DNA of 64,000 nucleotides, taken from assembly GCF_005937985.2 (NCBI RefSeq), contig NZ_CP042172.1, forward strand, positions 3,534,001-3,598,000. Direction: 5' to 3'. Of this stretch, positions 20,403-29,121 are shown piece after piece. A program made the translations under genes and the position numbers. The number at the start of each line of letters is the position of its first letter. Positions within the stretch are counted from its first letter, which is position 1. Under the pieces are notes generated by a model, which had not been told where the DNA came from, did no database searches, and worked only from the letters and a program-made list of their open reading frames with translations. Source of the stretch: Arthrobacter sp. KBS0702. GTDB lineage: Bacteria; Actinomycetota; Actinomycetes; Actinomycetales; Micrococcaceae.

Positions 20403-21521
20403 CTAGGAACGTTGCGGGGCTTTTGTATAGATCGCACACAATTCGAGGAACCGGGTGTTGGCCTCCGGCTCGCCGATGCTTACCCGCACTCCCTCGGTGC
20501 CGAAAGCCCGGACAGACAGTGCCCGTTCGCCCGCCAGCGCGGCGAATTCCGCGCTGTTGGCGCCGAGATTCAGCCAGACAAAGTTGCCCTGCGCATCCGG
20601 CACAAACCAGCCGAGCTCGCGCAGTCCGGCCGTCACGCGGTCCCGTTCGTCGACCAGGCTTTGTACCCTTTCTACAACCTCGCCGAAGTGCTGGAGCGAG
20701 GTGACAGCTGCCGCCTCGGCGATCTGGGAAACCGCGAACGGCGTGGCCGTGACGCGCAGGTGCTGCGTGAGCTCCGGCTGGGACACGCTGTAGCCCACCC
20801 GCAGTCCGGCCAGCCCGTGGGCTTTCGAGAAGGTCCGCAGCACGACGACGTTGGGATACTTGCGGTACATCTCGATGCCGTCCACCGCGTCCCCGGCCCG
20901 GACGAACTCCTGGTACGCCTCGTCAATGACCACCACGATGTCCGACGGGACCCTCTTGAGGAAGCGCTCAGTTTCCTCGGTGGTGAGGATGGGACCGGTG
21001 GGGTTGTTGGGGGTGCAGAGCAGGATCATCCGGGTGCGCGCCGTCACCGCGGCGGCCATCGCGTCGAGGTCGTGCCGGCCCTCGGCCGTCAGCGGGATCT
21101 GCACGCTGTCCGCGCCGGCGAGGCCCACGCTGATGGGATAGGCCTCAAAGGAGCGCCACGCGTAGATGACCTCGTCGGCTTTGCCGTCGTCGTTCTGCCC
21201 GGCGAAGGTGGCCAGCAACTGGTTGAGGGCTCCGAGACTGCCGGCGCCGGTGACGATGTCCTCGGCCGGGACGTCCAGGAACCCGGCGAGCTCCCCGCGC
21301 AGTTTGCTGCTCATCGGGTCCGGGTAGCGGTTGAAGTCGGTCTGCGCCGCGATGGCCTGCTGCACTGCAGGAATCGGGGGCAGGGGGTTCTCGTTGGAGG
21401 ACAGCTTGTAGCTCACGAGCCCCTCGACCGGGACCGGCGGCTTGCCGGCCGCGTAGCGGGGAAGGAGGTCTACCACCGGCCGCGGGCGGATCCCCCCGGC
21501 CTGGTTGTCTGATGAAGTCAT
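20403..21521 (-). CDS. hisC: Histidinol-phosphate / aromatic aminotransferase (HisC family)
   Basis: 372 residues from ATG 21521. HisC-type fold-I aminotransferase: YKLSSNENPLPPIPAV at the N-terminus, CTPNNPTGP, and the PLP Lys in TFSKAHGLAGLRVGY. No other histidine-biosynthesis gene is nearby; instead it stands upstream of the branched-chain 2-oxoacid dehydrogenase genes, so an aromatic (Phe/Tyr) aminotransferase role (Pat-type, same family) is as likely as histidinol phosphate. A -10-like TAGGCT lies 7 nt before the ATG, suggesting a leaderless mRNA. Confidence 0.87.
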   Translation of the reverse strand: MTSSDNQAGGIRPRPVVDLLPRYAAGKPPVPVEGLVSYKLSSNENPLPPIPAVQQAIAAQTDFNRYPDPMSSKLRGELAGFLDVPAEDIVTGAGSLGALNQLLATFAGQNDDGKADEVIYAWRSFEAYPISVGLAGADSVQIPLTAEGRHDLDAMAAAVTARTRMILLCTPNNPTGPILTTEETERFLKRVPSDIVVVIDEAYQEFVRAGDAVDGIEMYRKYPNVVVLRTFSKAHGLAGLRVGYSVSQPELTQHLRVTATPFAVSQIAEAAAVTSLQHFGEVVERVQSLVDERDRVTAGLRELGWFVPDAQGNFVWLNLGANSAEFAALAGERALSVRAFGTEGVRVSIGEPEANTRFLELCAIYTKAPQRS

Positions 21522-21580
21522 GCCACCTAGCCTACTTCGCCCTCCTGCCGGGTGGCGCGGTGGTGTGACAGCATGGGGCC

Positions 21581-22009
21581 ATGCGCTCACTCTTCGTGCG
21601 GGTCATCGTCAATGCACTGGCCCTGTGGATCGCCAGCTGGATCCTTCCCGGGCTCGATATCTCCACCTCGGCCACCACCGGGGCCGTGGCCAAAAGCGGC
21701 GTCACGCAGGGCACGGACACGATCGGGATCATCCTGGCCTACCTGTTCATCGGCCTGATCTTCGGCCTCGTCAATGCCCTCGTCAAACCGCTGGTCAGCC
21801 TGCTGTCGCTGCCGATCACCATCCTCACCCTGGGGCTGTTCACGATCGTCATCAACGCGGCCATGCTGTACCTCACCTCGTGGCTGAGCTCCTACACACC
21901 GGTGCATTTCACCATCGACTCCTTCTTCTGGACCGCGGTGCTCGCGGCCATCATCATCACCGTGGTGTCCCTGGTAGCCGGCCGGCTCCCGGGCGGCCGT
22001 CGGCGCTAA
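21581..22009 (+). CDS. Phage-holin-4 superfamily membrane protein
   Basis: 142 residues with four hydrophobic segments. The text LIFGLVNALVKPLVSLLSLPITILTLGLF is the hallmark of the PF04020 (phage_holin_4_2) family, common in bacterial chromosomes and not a sign of prophage. Function in cells is unknown. The 30-residue insert after the first segment (STSATTGAVAKSGVTQGTD) is longer than in compact members. Divergent from the HisC-type gene, 59 bp apart. Confidence 0.85.
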   Translation: MRSLFVRVIVNALALWIASWILPGLDISTSATTGAVAKSGVTQGTDTIGIILAYLFIGLIFGLVNALVKPLVSLLSLPITILTLGLFTIVINAAMLYLTSWLSSYTPVHFTIDSFFWTAVLAAIIITVVSLVAGRLPGGRRR

Positions 22010-22031
22010 CCGGCCGCTTTAAGCGTCGGGG

Positions 22032-23504
22032 CTAACCGGGCACGCCCAGTGGTACCGGCGTCGCGGCCGGTCCCGTTCGCGGCACGGCGGGCCTGGCCGA
22101 CGGCGGCACGGCCGCCCTCCGCTCCGGGCCCGGCGCCGTGAGTACCCCCGGCGCAGGCAGCGCCTCGCGCCGGAGGGAGAACCTGGTCACCGTTGCGCTG
22201 CCGCCCGCCCCGACCACGGCGGCCAAGGCCGCCGTGGAGGCCTGCAGCGAGGGATCCCGGCTCGCCGAGACCGCTTCCGCCCCGGCCGCGTAGTTCTCCA
22301 GGTTGTGGCCCGGGCCGAGGCCGAAATCCTGTGGCGGCGGCAGGGTCAGGTTGTTGGTCAGCGTGACAGTCACCCGGTCCCTGGTGTCGGCATTGGCCAG
22401 CCCGTCTGCCCCCGGCACCCAGTCATGCTGGTGTTCCAGATGCAGGCTGCCGATCCCAGGCTCCGGGCTGATGCCACCGACCGGGGAACCCGCGGTCAGC
22501 ACGAACTTGAGGTCGAATTCGGCAAGGAACGCTTTGTCCCGGCTCAGGTTCATGGCATGGATACCGCCCTGGCTGTAGCCCACCACGGCGAGTTGCTCCC
22601 CCGCTTCCGCGCCGGCCTCCCGCAATGCCTGCCCGACGGCCGCGCTGGTTGCCGCCGAGTCGTAGCCAAGCGCCTCGGCGATGCCGGCCGCGTCGAAGGG
22701 GTTCGTTCCCTCGGGCGGGCCGCCGAGCTGCGTTCCCGGGATGATGACCACCCAGGCGGGGCGGTCTCCGCCGTCGATCCGGATGACCTCGATGTCGCCG
22801 CTGTTCCGGCCCACCGCCTCCGCACGGCGCAGCAGACCGCCCGGCGAGACATCAACGTCCGCAATGGCCGTTTCGCTGCCGACGACCCTGACCGGCCGCG
22901 GCTTCAGGAAGCCCAGCCCCGGCGCCGTCGTCAGTTCCCGCACCGCGCGGCGGACGTCGGCGGGCCCGCTGAGCGCCCCGACGGCGCCGGCGAGCGGAAC
23001 GGGCAGGCCCAGCAGCAGGGCGAGGCCGCGGGGAGCCGCGGCCACCCCGTGTTCGACCTGGTCGCGCACGCCGGGGAGCTCGAAGGGCCCCTGGGCGGAC
23101 CCGTACTCCGGGCCGCTGAGTCCCATCCTGAGCAACAGCGCGTTGCGGGCTTCGGTGAACTCGTACTCCCGGTGGCTGGCCCGCACCTGGGCTGCGATAT
23201 GTTCCAGTTCTGCCCGGACCCGGCCGACGTCCCGGCCGGCCTCGCCCACCGCGATAATGGCGTCGCTGCCGCTGCGATAGGAATCCGTCTGGTACTCGAA
23301 GAGCGACCGCCTGATCCCGTCGGCCTCCCCTTCCACGGCGTACAGCTGCCGCACCACCGCGTCCAGGGCAGCCGCGCCGGCCAGCAGCTCCTCGAACTGG
23401 AAGCTCAGTCCGCCCACCCCGCCGCGGATGCGCAGCATCCCGTCCGGAGGAGGCGGCGAAGGGCGCGGAACCTCTCCGGAGCCGGCCGGGGTGAACTCCG
23501 TCAT
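22032..23504 (-). CDS. Alpha/beta-hydrolase-fold protein with N-terminal ESX-like helical region
   Basis: 490 residues. Residues about 25-135 are predicted helical, without signal peptide, and end with a YxxxE pattern (HREYEFTEA) like the type VII secretion signal. Residues about 240-420 resemble a lipase core: PAWVVIIPGTQLG, nucleophile elbow VVGYSQGGIHAMN, then a His-rich GSLHLEHQHDWVPGAD and GLGPGHNLENY that may supply Asp and His. The C-terminal ~50 residues are Pro/Ala-rich. Its ATG overlaps the stop of the upstream WXG-like gene (TGATG). I infer an exported or surface esterase handled with that partner; substrate unknown. Confidence 0.7.
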   Translation of the reverse strand: MTEFTPAGSGEVPRPSPPPPDGMLRIRGGVGGLSFQFEELLAGAAALDAVVRQLYAVEGEADGIRRSLFEYQTDSYRSGSDAIIAVGEAGRDVGRVRAELEHIAAQVRASHREYEFTEARNALLLRMGLSGPEYGSAQGPFELPGVRDQVEHGVAAAPRGLALLLGLPVPLAGAVGALSGPADVRRAVRELTTAPGLGFLKPRPVRVVGSETAIADVDVSPGGLLRRAEAVGRNSGDIEVIRIDGGDRPAWVVIIPGTQLGGPPEGTNPFDAAGIAEALGYDSAATSAAVGQALREAGAEAGEQLAVVGYSQGGIHAMNLSRDKAFLAEFDLKFVLTAGSPVGGISPEPGIGSLHLEHQHDWVPGADGLANADTRDRVTVTLTNNLTLPPPQDFGLGPGHNLENYAAGAEAVSASRDPSLQASTAALAAVVGAGGSATVTRFSLRREALPAPGVLTAPGPERRAAVPPSARPAVPRTGPAATPVPLGVPG

Positions 23505-23800
23505 CAGAAGCCCGGGCGCCCCGAAGAGAGCGTCACATGCTGGGCGTGCCGCAGCACCGCCGTAGCCGCGCCCTGCAACCCGTCCCGGGCGCGCCGCAGG
23601 GACGCGGCCTGCAGCGACAGTGTTGTGCGGTAGGCGCGGCCCGCCGGGGACTGCCAGGCCTGGAGTTCCAGCCGGCCCAGACTGCCAAGAACCGCGCCGG
23701 CCTGCTCCGCGCAGGACGCCACCCTGGCAGCCAACTGCTGGACCTCGTAGCTGCGTGAGGCGCAGGCCGTCGCATCGGCTGCTGTCAACGTGCCGCTCAT
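23504..23800 (-). CDS. WXG100-like small helical protein
   Basis: 98 residues from ATG 23800. Two helices flank a turn AWQSPAGRAYR, which takes the place of the W-x-G turn of ESX proteins (Trp kept, Gly displaced to W-x-S-P-A-G). Length and helix-turn-helix layout fit the WXG100 superfamily. It is translationally coupled to the following hydrolase gene. The frame is open upstream of 23800 but the codon pattern there is poor. No ESX ATPase or membrane gene lies in the window. Confidence 0.6.
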   Translation of the reverse strand: MSGTLTAADATACASRSYEVQQLAARVASCAEQAGAVLGSLGRLELQAWQSPAGRAYRTTLSLQAASLRRARDGLQGAATAVLRHAQHVTLSSGRPGF

Positions 23801-24014
23801 GACCGGAACTCCCTTCCTTTTCCCTTCAGTTCCGGGTTCGACGCTAGGGACCCGCGGCCGGCGTCGGAAGCGGCCGCTGCGGCTATGTGGAAAAGCACCC
23901 GGCCCGCAGACCGGGGACCCGCCGCCACCCAGACCGGGGACCGGGCCCGCAGCCGGAATGTCATACGCAACCGCGCGCTTCAAGGCCGGCGGCACTTCGT
24001 GAAAGAATCGAACC

Positions 24015-25457
24015 ATGCCTGAAACTGCCGCCACAGCTGAGACCCGCACGCCGTCCGGACGCCTGGCCCTCGCCGCTTCCGACCACCAGATCGCGCTCGG
24101 CCCGCTCGACGGCCGCTACCAGTCGGCCGTCGCGCCGCTGGTGGATTACCTCTCCGAGGCCGCCCTCAACCGCGACCGGGTCGCCGTCGAGGTTGAATGG
24201 CTCATCCACCTGACCAGCAACAACGTGCTGCCCGGCGCGGGCCCGCTGAGCTCAGAGCAGCAGGCGAAGCTGCGCGCCATTGTGACCGAATTCGACGCCG
24301 CGTCGGTCGCCGAGCTGGCCGACATCGAGGCCGTCACAGTGCACGACGTCAAGGCCGTGGAGTACTACATTGGCCGGCGCCTGCCCGGGATCGGCATCGA
24401 GCACCTGACCGCCATGGTGCACTTCGGCTGCACCTCCGAGGACATCAACAACCTCTCCTACGCGCTGGGTGTCAAGGGCGCCGTGGAGGACGTCTGGCTG
24501 CCCGCCGCCCGCAAGCTCGTCGCCCAGATCAGCGCGATGGCCGAGGCCAACCGCGCGGTGCCGATGCTCTCGCGCACCCACGGCCAGCCCGCCACCCCCA
24601 CAACGCTGGGCAAGGAACTCGCCGTGATCGCACACCGGCTGACCCGCCAGCTGGACCGCATCGCCCGGACCGAGTACCTCGGCAAGATCAACGGGGCCAC
24701 CGGCACCTACGCGGCGCACGTCGCCTCCGTGCCGGGCGCCGACTGGGAGCAGGTCGCCCGGAGCTTCGTCGAGGGCCTTGGCCTGGACTGGAACCCGCTG
24801 ACCACCCAGATCGAAAGCCACGACTGGCAGGCCGAGCTGTACGCCGACGTCGCACGCTTCAACCGGATCCTGCACAACGTCTGCACGGACATCTGGAGCT
24901 ACATCTCGATCGGCTACTTCGCGCAGATCCCGGTGGCCGGCGCCACGGGGTCCTCCACCATGCCGCACAAGGTCAACCCGATCCGCTTCGAGAACGCCGA
25001 GGCGAACCTGGAGATCTCCTCAGGGCTGCTGGACGTGCTGGGCTCCACCCTGGTCACCTCCCGCTGGCAGCGCGACCTCACCGATTCCTCCTCGCAGCGC
25101 AACATCGGAGTGGCGTTCGGCCACTCCCTGCTCGCCATCTCCAACGTTGCCAAGGGCCTGGACCGCCTGGACGTCGCGGAGGACGTGCTGGCGCGGGATC
25201 TGGACACCAACTGGGAGGTCCTTGGCGAAGCAATCCAGATGGTGATGCGCGCCGAGGCTATCGCCGGTGTCGCGGGCATGGAAAACCCGTACGAACGACT
25301 CAAGGACCTGACCCGCGGCCAGCGCGTCGACGCCGCCCGGATGCAGGAATTCGTCCAGGGCCTGGGCCTGTCCGCGGACGCCGAGGCCCGGCTGCTGGCC
25401 CTCACCCCCGGCAAGTACACCGGCATCGCGGACAAGCTGGTCGACCACCTGGCCTAG
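24015..25457 (+). CDS. purB: Adenylosuccinate lyase
   Basis: 480 residues. The fumarase/aspartase-superfamily signature GSSTMPHKVNP carries the flexible catalytic loop; SRTHGQPATPTTLGKE carries the general-acid His. It cleaves SAICAR to AICAR and adenylosuccinate to AMP, both with release of fumarate, in purine synthesis. It stands alone with a GAAAG ribosome site. The length and text (ALGPLDGRYQSAV at the N-terminus) match the longer PurB subtype found in proteobacteria and some actinobacteria. Confidence 0.96.
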   Translation: MPETAATAETRTPSGRLALAASDHQIALGPLDGRYQSAVAPLVDYLSEAALNRDRVAVEVEWLIHLTSNNVLPGAGPLSSEQQAKLRAIVTEFDAASVAELADIEAVTVHDVKAVEYYIGRRLPGIGIEHLTAMVHFGCTSEDINNLSYALGVKGAVEDVWLPAARKLVAQISAMAEANRAVPMLSRTHGQPATPTTLGKELAVIAHRLTRQLDRIARTEYLGKINGATGTYAAHVASVPGADWEQVARSFVEGLGLDWNPLTTQIESHDWQAELYADVARFNRILHNVCTDIWSYISIGYFAQIPVAGATGSSTMPHKVNPIRFENAEANLEISSGLLDVLGSTLVTSRWQRDLTDSSSQRNIGVAFGHSLLAISNVAKGLDRLDVAEDVLARDLDTNWEVLGEAIQMVMRAEAIAGVAGMENPYERLKDLTRGQRVDAARMQEFVQGLGLSADAEARLLALTPGKYTGIADKLVDHLA

Positions 25458-25487
25458 CCGGGCTTGCCCCGAATTAACCTTCCGGCA

Positions 25488-25540
25488 GGCCGCCGTTTAC
25501 GCGGCCGTCGAGGACTGGCCAGCTTCCAGGTGGAAGCTGG
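25488..25540 (+). terminator. Two hairpins after purB
   Basis: GGCCGC (25488-25493) pairs with GCGGCC (25501-25506) around 7 bases. A second, stronger dyad has 10-base perfect arms CCAGCTTCCA (25519-25528) and TGGAAGCTGG (25531-25540). The first probably ends purB; the second, 26 bp before the next start, could instead be an operator. Confidence 0.5.
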
Positions 25541-25566
25541 GGTTGTTACCGACACGAGGAGACCCC

Positions 25567-26445
25567 TTGCCGAGCGACACTGAGTCGACAGCACGGACTG
25601 TTCTGACCGAACCCGACGCCGACCCCGGCCCGGCGGGACCCAGCGCCGACCCGGCCGCCCTGAGCCTGATGAGCTTCAACATCCGCTGCGACATCCCGGC
25701 GACCCTGCCGGGGCAGGCCGACTACTGGCCCGAGCGGGTTCCGGCGCTGCAGGCCGTCCTGGCCGAGGAACTCCCGGAAGTGCTGGGGATCCAGGAAGGG
25801 CTGGAGCACCAGCTGGCCGTGATCGAGGAGGCCCTTCCGGAGCATTACCGGATGATCGGCCACGGCCGCGAGGGCGGCAGCCGGGGCGAGCACTCCTGCA
25901 TCTTCTACGACTCCCGCCGCCTGCGGCTGCACGAGTGGGACCAGTTCTGGCTCTCGGATACGCCCACGGTGCCCGGCTCGGCGACCTGGGGCAACGACGT
26001 CACCCGGATCGCCACGTGGGGCCGGTTCGAAGACAACTGCACCGGGCGTGAGCTGATGGTGGTCAACACACATTTTGATCACGAGTCAGAGAACGCCCAG
26101 TTGCGCAGCGCCGAGGCCATCATCGAGCATGCCACCCGCGGGCCGGCGCTGCCGACCGTCCTGATGGGGGACTTCAACGCCGACGCCGGCGCCTCCGGGG
26201 CGTACAGCACCCTGGTGGGCAGCGGCGCCTTCCGGGATTCCTGGACCGCCGCGCAGCAACGGCTGACCCCCGAGTACGGCACGTTCCCGAATTACAAGGA
26301 CCCGGTCATCGGCGAAAGCCGCATCGACTGGATCGCGGTGACGCCGGATATCCAGGTTGCCGAGGCAGCGGTCAACACCTTCCGCCTGGACGACCGCTAC
26401 CCCAGCGACCACGCGCCGATCCAGGCCACGGTCCGGATCCAGTAA
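25567..26445 (+). CDS. Endonuclease/exonuclease/phosphatase-family hydrolase
   Basis: 292 residues from TTG 25567 (GAGGAG 8 nt before). EEP fold: LMSFNIRCD, metal-binding Glu in LGIQEGLEHQ, VVNTHFDHES, GDFNADAG and the C-terminal SDHAPIQATV. No signal peptide is seen, so it is probably cytoplasmic. Members close in style are phosphodiesterases or metal-dependent hydrolases rather than DNA-repair nucleases. Substrate unknown. It is followed after 40 bp by the histidine phosphatase. Confidence 0.88.
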   Translation: MPSDTESTARTVLTEPDADPGPAGPSADPAALSLMSFNIRCDIPATLPGQADYWPERVPALQAVLAEELPEVLGIQEGLEHQLAVIEEALPEHYRMIGHGREGGSRGEHSCIFYDSRRLRLHEWDQFWLSDTPTVPGSATWGNDVTRIATWGRFEDNCTGRELMVVNTHFDHESENAQLRSAEAIIEHATRGPALPTVLMGDFNADAGASGAYSTLVGSGAFRDSWTAAQQRLTPEYGTFPNYKDPVIGESRIDWIAVTPDIQVAEAAVNTFRLDDRYPSDHAPIQATVRIQ

Positions 26446-26485
26446 CCCGGCGCAGCCGATAAAAGCAGCCGGTAAAATCGCTGCC

Positions 26486-27154
26486 ATGAGGCTTCTGCTG
26501 ATCCGCCACGGGCAGACCCCGGGCAATGTCCTGGGCCAGCTGGACACTGCCCATCCGGGACCTGGCCTGACCGAGCTCGGCGAGCGCCAGGCGGCCGCCC
26601 TTGCCCGTTCCCTGGTGAACGAGCGGATCGAACTGCTCTACGCATCCACCCTGGTCCGCACCCAGCTCACGGCCACGCCGCTGGCCAGCAGCCGGGGCCT
26701 GGAGATCGAGGTGCTGGCCGGGCTGCGGGAAATCGAGGCCGGGGCCCTGGAAAAGCTCACCGACCGCGAATCCCACCTGCGCTACCTGGGCACCGTGTTT
26801 GCCTGGACCGCGGGTGAACTGGACCGGCGGATGCCCTCCGGCCCCAGCGGCCACGACTTCTTCGAACGCTTCGACGACTCCATCGCCAGGATCGCCGCCG
26901 CCAACACCGGCGGGGACCAGGCCACCGTCGCCGTGGTCAGCCACGGCGCGGCGATCCGGGTCTGGACCGGGCTGCGTGCCGCCAATGTCGAGGCGGAGTT
27001 CGCGGCGCGGCACGTGCTCGCCAACACCGGCATCGTGGCTCTCGACGGCGATCCCGACGCCGGCTGGCGCCTGATCCACTGGGACGGCAGTCCGGTGGGC
27101 GGACTTGCCCTCGCGGATCCGACGGCGGAAGACCCCACCGGCCGCCCGGCCTGA
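26486..27154 (+). CDS. Histidine phosphatase family protein
   Basis: 222 residues from ATG 26486. The catalytic RHG motif is at the N-terminus (MRLLLIRHGQTPGNV) and the second catalytic His is in VVSHGAAIRVW. Phosphoglycerate-mutase-like fold; members dephosphorylate small metabolites. A -10 box TAAAAT (26473-26478) ends 7 nt before the ATG, so the transcript is probably leaderless and separate from the EEP gene upstream. Confidence 0.9.
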   Translation: MRLLLIRHGQTPGNVLGQLDTAHPGPGLTELGERQAAALARSLVNERIELLYASTLVRTQLTATPLASSRGLEIEVLAGLREIEAGALEKLTDRESHLRYLGTVFAWTAGELDRRMPSGPSGHDFFERFDDSIARIAAANTGGDQATVAVVSHGAAIRVWTGLRAANVEAEFAARHVLANTGIVALDGDPDAGWRLIHWDGSPVGGLALADPTAEDPTGRPA

Positions 27155-27158
27155 CGGC

Positions 27159-27226
27159 CCGTTTCGACGCTTCCGTGCCGGAGGGGCGCTTGCGAACGTC
27201 GAGTGGGCGCGGAACCGTCGAAACGG
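27159..27226. repeat. Intergenic hairpin element
   Basis: 17-base arms (27159-27175 and 27210-27226) with a single mismatch enclose 34 bases. It starts 5 bases past the histidine phosphatase stop, so it may act as a terminator. The length of the arms and an intergenic site resemble a dispersed repeat. Confidence 0.6.
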
Positions 27227-27327
27227 CAGGGTGCCGAGTTCTCGAAGGCCTTACACGGCGGAAACACCGCCGAAACCGCCGCTCCCTAGCCTTGGTCTGC
27301 ATAACCCTTCGGCGAATCGAGGCAGCG

Positions 27328-27831
27328 ATGCAGACCAACCCGCGGCTCCACATCCGGCAGGTCCCCTGGGCCAACCCCGTGGGCGCCGACCTGCGGGCCG
27401 CCCAGCAGGCGGAACTGGACGCCCGCTTCGGCCACAGCGATCACGAGCCCGGACCGCCGCCGTCGGAGGCCGACACCGCGGTTTTTCTGGTGGCCCACGA
27501 CAAGGCGTCCGGCCAGCCGGTTGGCTGCGGGGGGCTGCGGCTGCTGGACGACCACTCCGCGGAGATCAAACGGCTCTATGTATTGCCGTACACCCGCGGC
27601 TCGGGGGTGGCCAGTTCGATCCTGGCGGCGCTGGAAGGACATGCCCATGCCCTCGGCATCACCACCCTGACCGCGGAGGCGGGTTCGGTGCAGGCGGACG
27701 GCCGGCACTTCTACGAGAGTTCGGGCTTCACGGCCGTGCCCAATTTCGACCCCTACGTCGGGGTGGAACACTCGTACTGCTACGCCAAGGCAATCGACTC
27801 GCACAGCGCCGCGCGCACGGCAATGGTGTGA
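27328..27831 (+). CDS. GNAT-family N-acetyltransferase
   Basis: 167 residues from ATG 27328. Acetyl-CoA-binding motif A is seen as IKRLYVLPYTRGSGVASSILAALE, with FYESSGFTAVPNF forming the usual C-terminal strand-helix. The frame is open upstream to 27175, but that part overlaps the hairpin element and has poor codon use. Substrate unknown; could be an amine, amino acid or antibiotic. A PHO-box-like repeat overlaps its stop codon but faces the next gene. Confidence 0.9.
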   Translation: MQTNPRLHIRQVPWANPVGADLRAAQQAELDARFGHSDHEPGPPPSEADTAVFLVAHDKASGQPVGCGGLRLLDDHSAEIKRLYVLPYTRGSGVASSILAALEGHAHALGITTLTAEAGSVQADGRHFYESSGFTAVPNFDPYVGVEHSYCYAKAIDSHSAARTAMV

Positions 27832-27844
27832 ACTCCCTGTGAAT
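27825..27844 (-). promoter_or_regulatory. PHO-box-like direct repeat before the acid phosphatase gene
   Basis: On the minus strand it reads ATTCACAGG-GA-GTTCACACC: two GTTCAC-type units 11 nt apart, the spacing of actinobacterial PhoP boxes. It overlaps the 3' end of the acetyltransferase gene and is about 80 bp before the acid phosphatase start. Confidence 0.5.
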
Positions 27845-27925
27845 ACTGCCCGGCCGCTGTCGCCGGGGGCCGCGAAGGGCTTTGCTTAAGACACGGACCA
27901 CAGCGTCAAGAGAAAGCCGGAACGC

Positions 27926-29092
27926 ATGAGCCGGAACCGTGCCCACCCCGCCCGCCGGATGACCGGCCTCCTGCTTGCCGCCGTGCTCATCGCAGCCGCC
28001 GCGGCCTGCACCCCGGCCCCACCGCCGCCCGGGCCCACCGGCAGCGGGACTTCCACGGCGACTGCACCGCCGACGTCGTCCTTCGCTCCGCCGTCGTCCT
28101 CGGCGTCCGCCACCGGCGGGGCGCAGGCTGGTGGCAAACCCGGCCATGTCTTTGTCATCAACCTCGAAAACAAGGGCTACGACAAGGTCTGGGGGGCCGG
28201 CTCCGCGGCCCCTTACCTCTCCCGGACCCTGCGCGCCCAGGGCGTGCTGCTCTCCGACTATTACGCCATCGCCCACAACTCCAATCCGAATTACCTGGCC
28301 CAAATCTCGGGGCAGGGATCAAACCCGATGACCCGTGCGGACTGCCCGACGTATGCGCCTTTCACCCAGACCGGGACGGCCGCCCTGGGCCTGGTGCAGG
28401 GCACCGGCTGTGTCTATCCCGAGTCCGTTCCCACTGTCGCCGGCCAGCTCAGTGCGGCGGGAAAGACTTGGAAGGGCTACATGGAGGACATGGGGACGCC
28501 CTGCCTGCATCCTGAACCCGGGGCCAAGGACGACCATGCGGGCGCCAGGACGGGCGACCAGTACGCCACCCGGCACAACCCCTTCGTCTACTTCACCTCG
28601 ATTACCTCGTCGCCGGACTGCGAGCGCAACGTGGTGGACTTCTCGGCCCTGGCCGGCGACCTGCAGTCGGCAGCCACGACCCCGAACCTCGCCTACATCT
28701 CGCCCAACCTCTGCCATGACGGCCACGACAACCCCTGCGTCGACGGCAGCCCGGGAGGGCTGGCAGCCAGCGACAGCTGGCTTCGCGAGCAGGTGCCTGC
28801 CATCCTCGACTCCCCCGCCTTCAAGCAGGACGGCGTGCTGGTCATCACCTTCGACGAGACCGAGGGCCAGACGACCGGGTCCGCCACGATTCCGGGGGGC
28901 GCCGCCGGGGGCCGCGTCGGCGCCCTTGTGCTCTCACCCTTCACCCGCGGCGGCACAGCATCGGACACGCCCTACAACCACTTCAGCCTCCTGGCCAGCA
29001 TCGAGGACATCTTCTCGCTGCCACGGCTGGGGTACGCCGGGGCGCCGGGGCTCAAGAGCTTCGGCGCGGACGTGTTCAACGCCCGCTCCTGA
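27926..29092 (+). CDS. Secreted acid phosphatase / phosphoesterase lipoprotein (PF04185 type)
   Basis: 388 residues. The signal peptide (MTGLLLAAVLIAAAAAC) ends in a lipobox Cys, followed by a Pro/Thr/Ser-rich linker, so it is anchored to the outer face of the membrane. The catalytic part begins HVFVINLENKGYDKVWG, the metal-binding ENxxYD pattern of acid phosphatase/phospholipase C-type enzymes, and later has ITFDETEG and PYNHFSLLASIEDIF with the other metal ligands. It releases phosphate from organic esters. The PHO-box-like site upstream suggests induction on phosphate starvation. Confidence 0.87.
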   Translation: MSRNRAHPARRMTGLLLAAVLIAAAAACTPAPPPPGPTGSGTSTATAPPTSSFAPPSSSASATGGAQAGGKPGHVFVINLENKGYDKVWGAGSAAPYLSRTLRAQGVLLSDYYAIAHNSNPNYLAQISGQGSNPMTRADCPTYAPFTQTGTAALGLVQGTGCVYPESVPTVAGQLSAAGKTWKGYMEDMGTPCLHPEPGAKDDHAGARTGDQYATRHNPFVYFTSITSSPDCERNVVDFSALAGDLQSAATTPNLAYISPNLCHDGHDNPCVDGSPGGLAASDSWLREQVPAILDSPAFKQDGVLVITFDETEGQTTGSATIPGGAAGGRVGALVLSPFTRGGTASDTPYNHFSLLASIEDIFSLPRLGYAGAPGLKSFGADVFNARS

Positions 29093-29103
29093 CGGCGCCG
29101 GGT

Positions 29104-29121
29104 GTTCACGACGCGTTAAGG
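29104..29121 (+). promoter_or_regulatory. PHO-box-like direct repeat before the phosphonate-type importer
   Basis: GTTCACGACGC followed by GTTAAGG: two units starting 11 nt apart (29104 and 29115), as in PhoP boxes. It lies in the 186-bp gap between the acid phosphatase stop and the substrate-binding gene. Weaker than the site at 27825-27844. Confidence 0.4.

Noticed and set aside
21581..22009. Prophage signal from a holin-family gene
   Set aside because: The PF04020 holin-like family is common in bacterial chromosomes; no phage structural, integrase or endolysin gene is nearby.
23907..23943. 13-base direct repeat CAGACCGGGGACC in the gap before purB
   Set aside because: Only two copies, no regular array or partner gene; probably chance in G/C-rich sequence.
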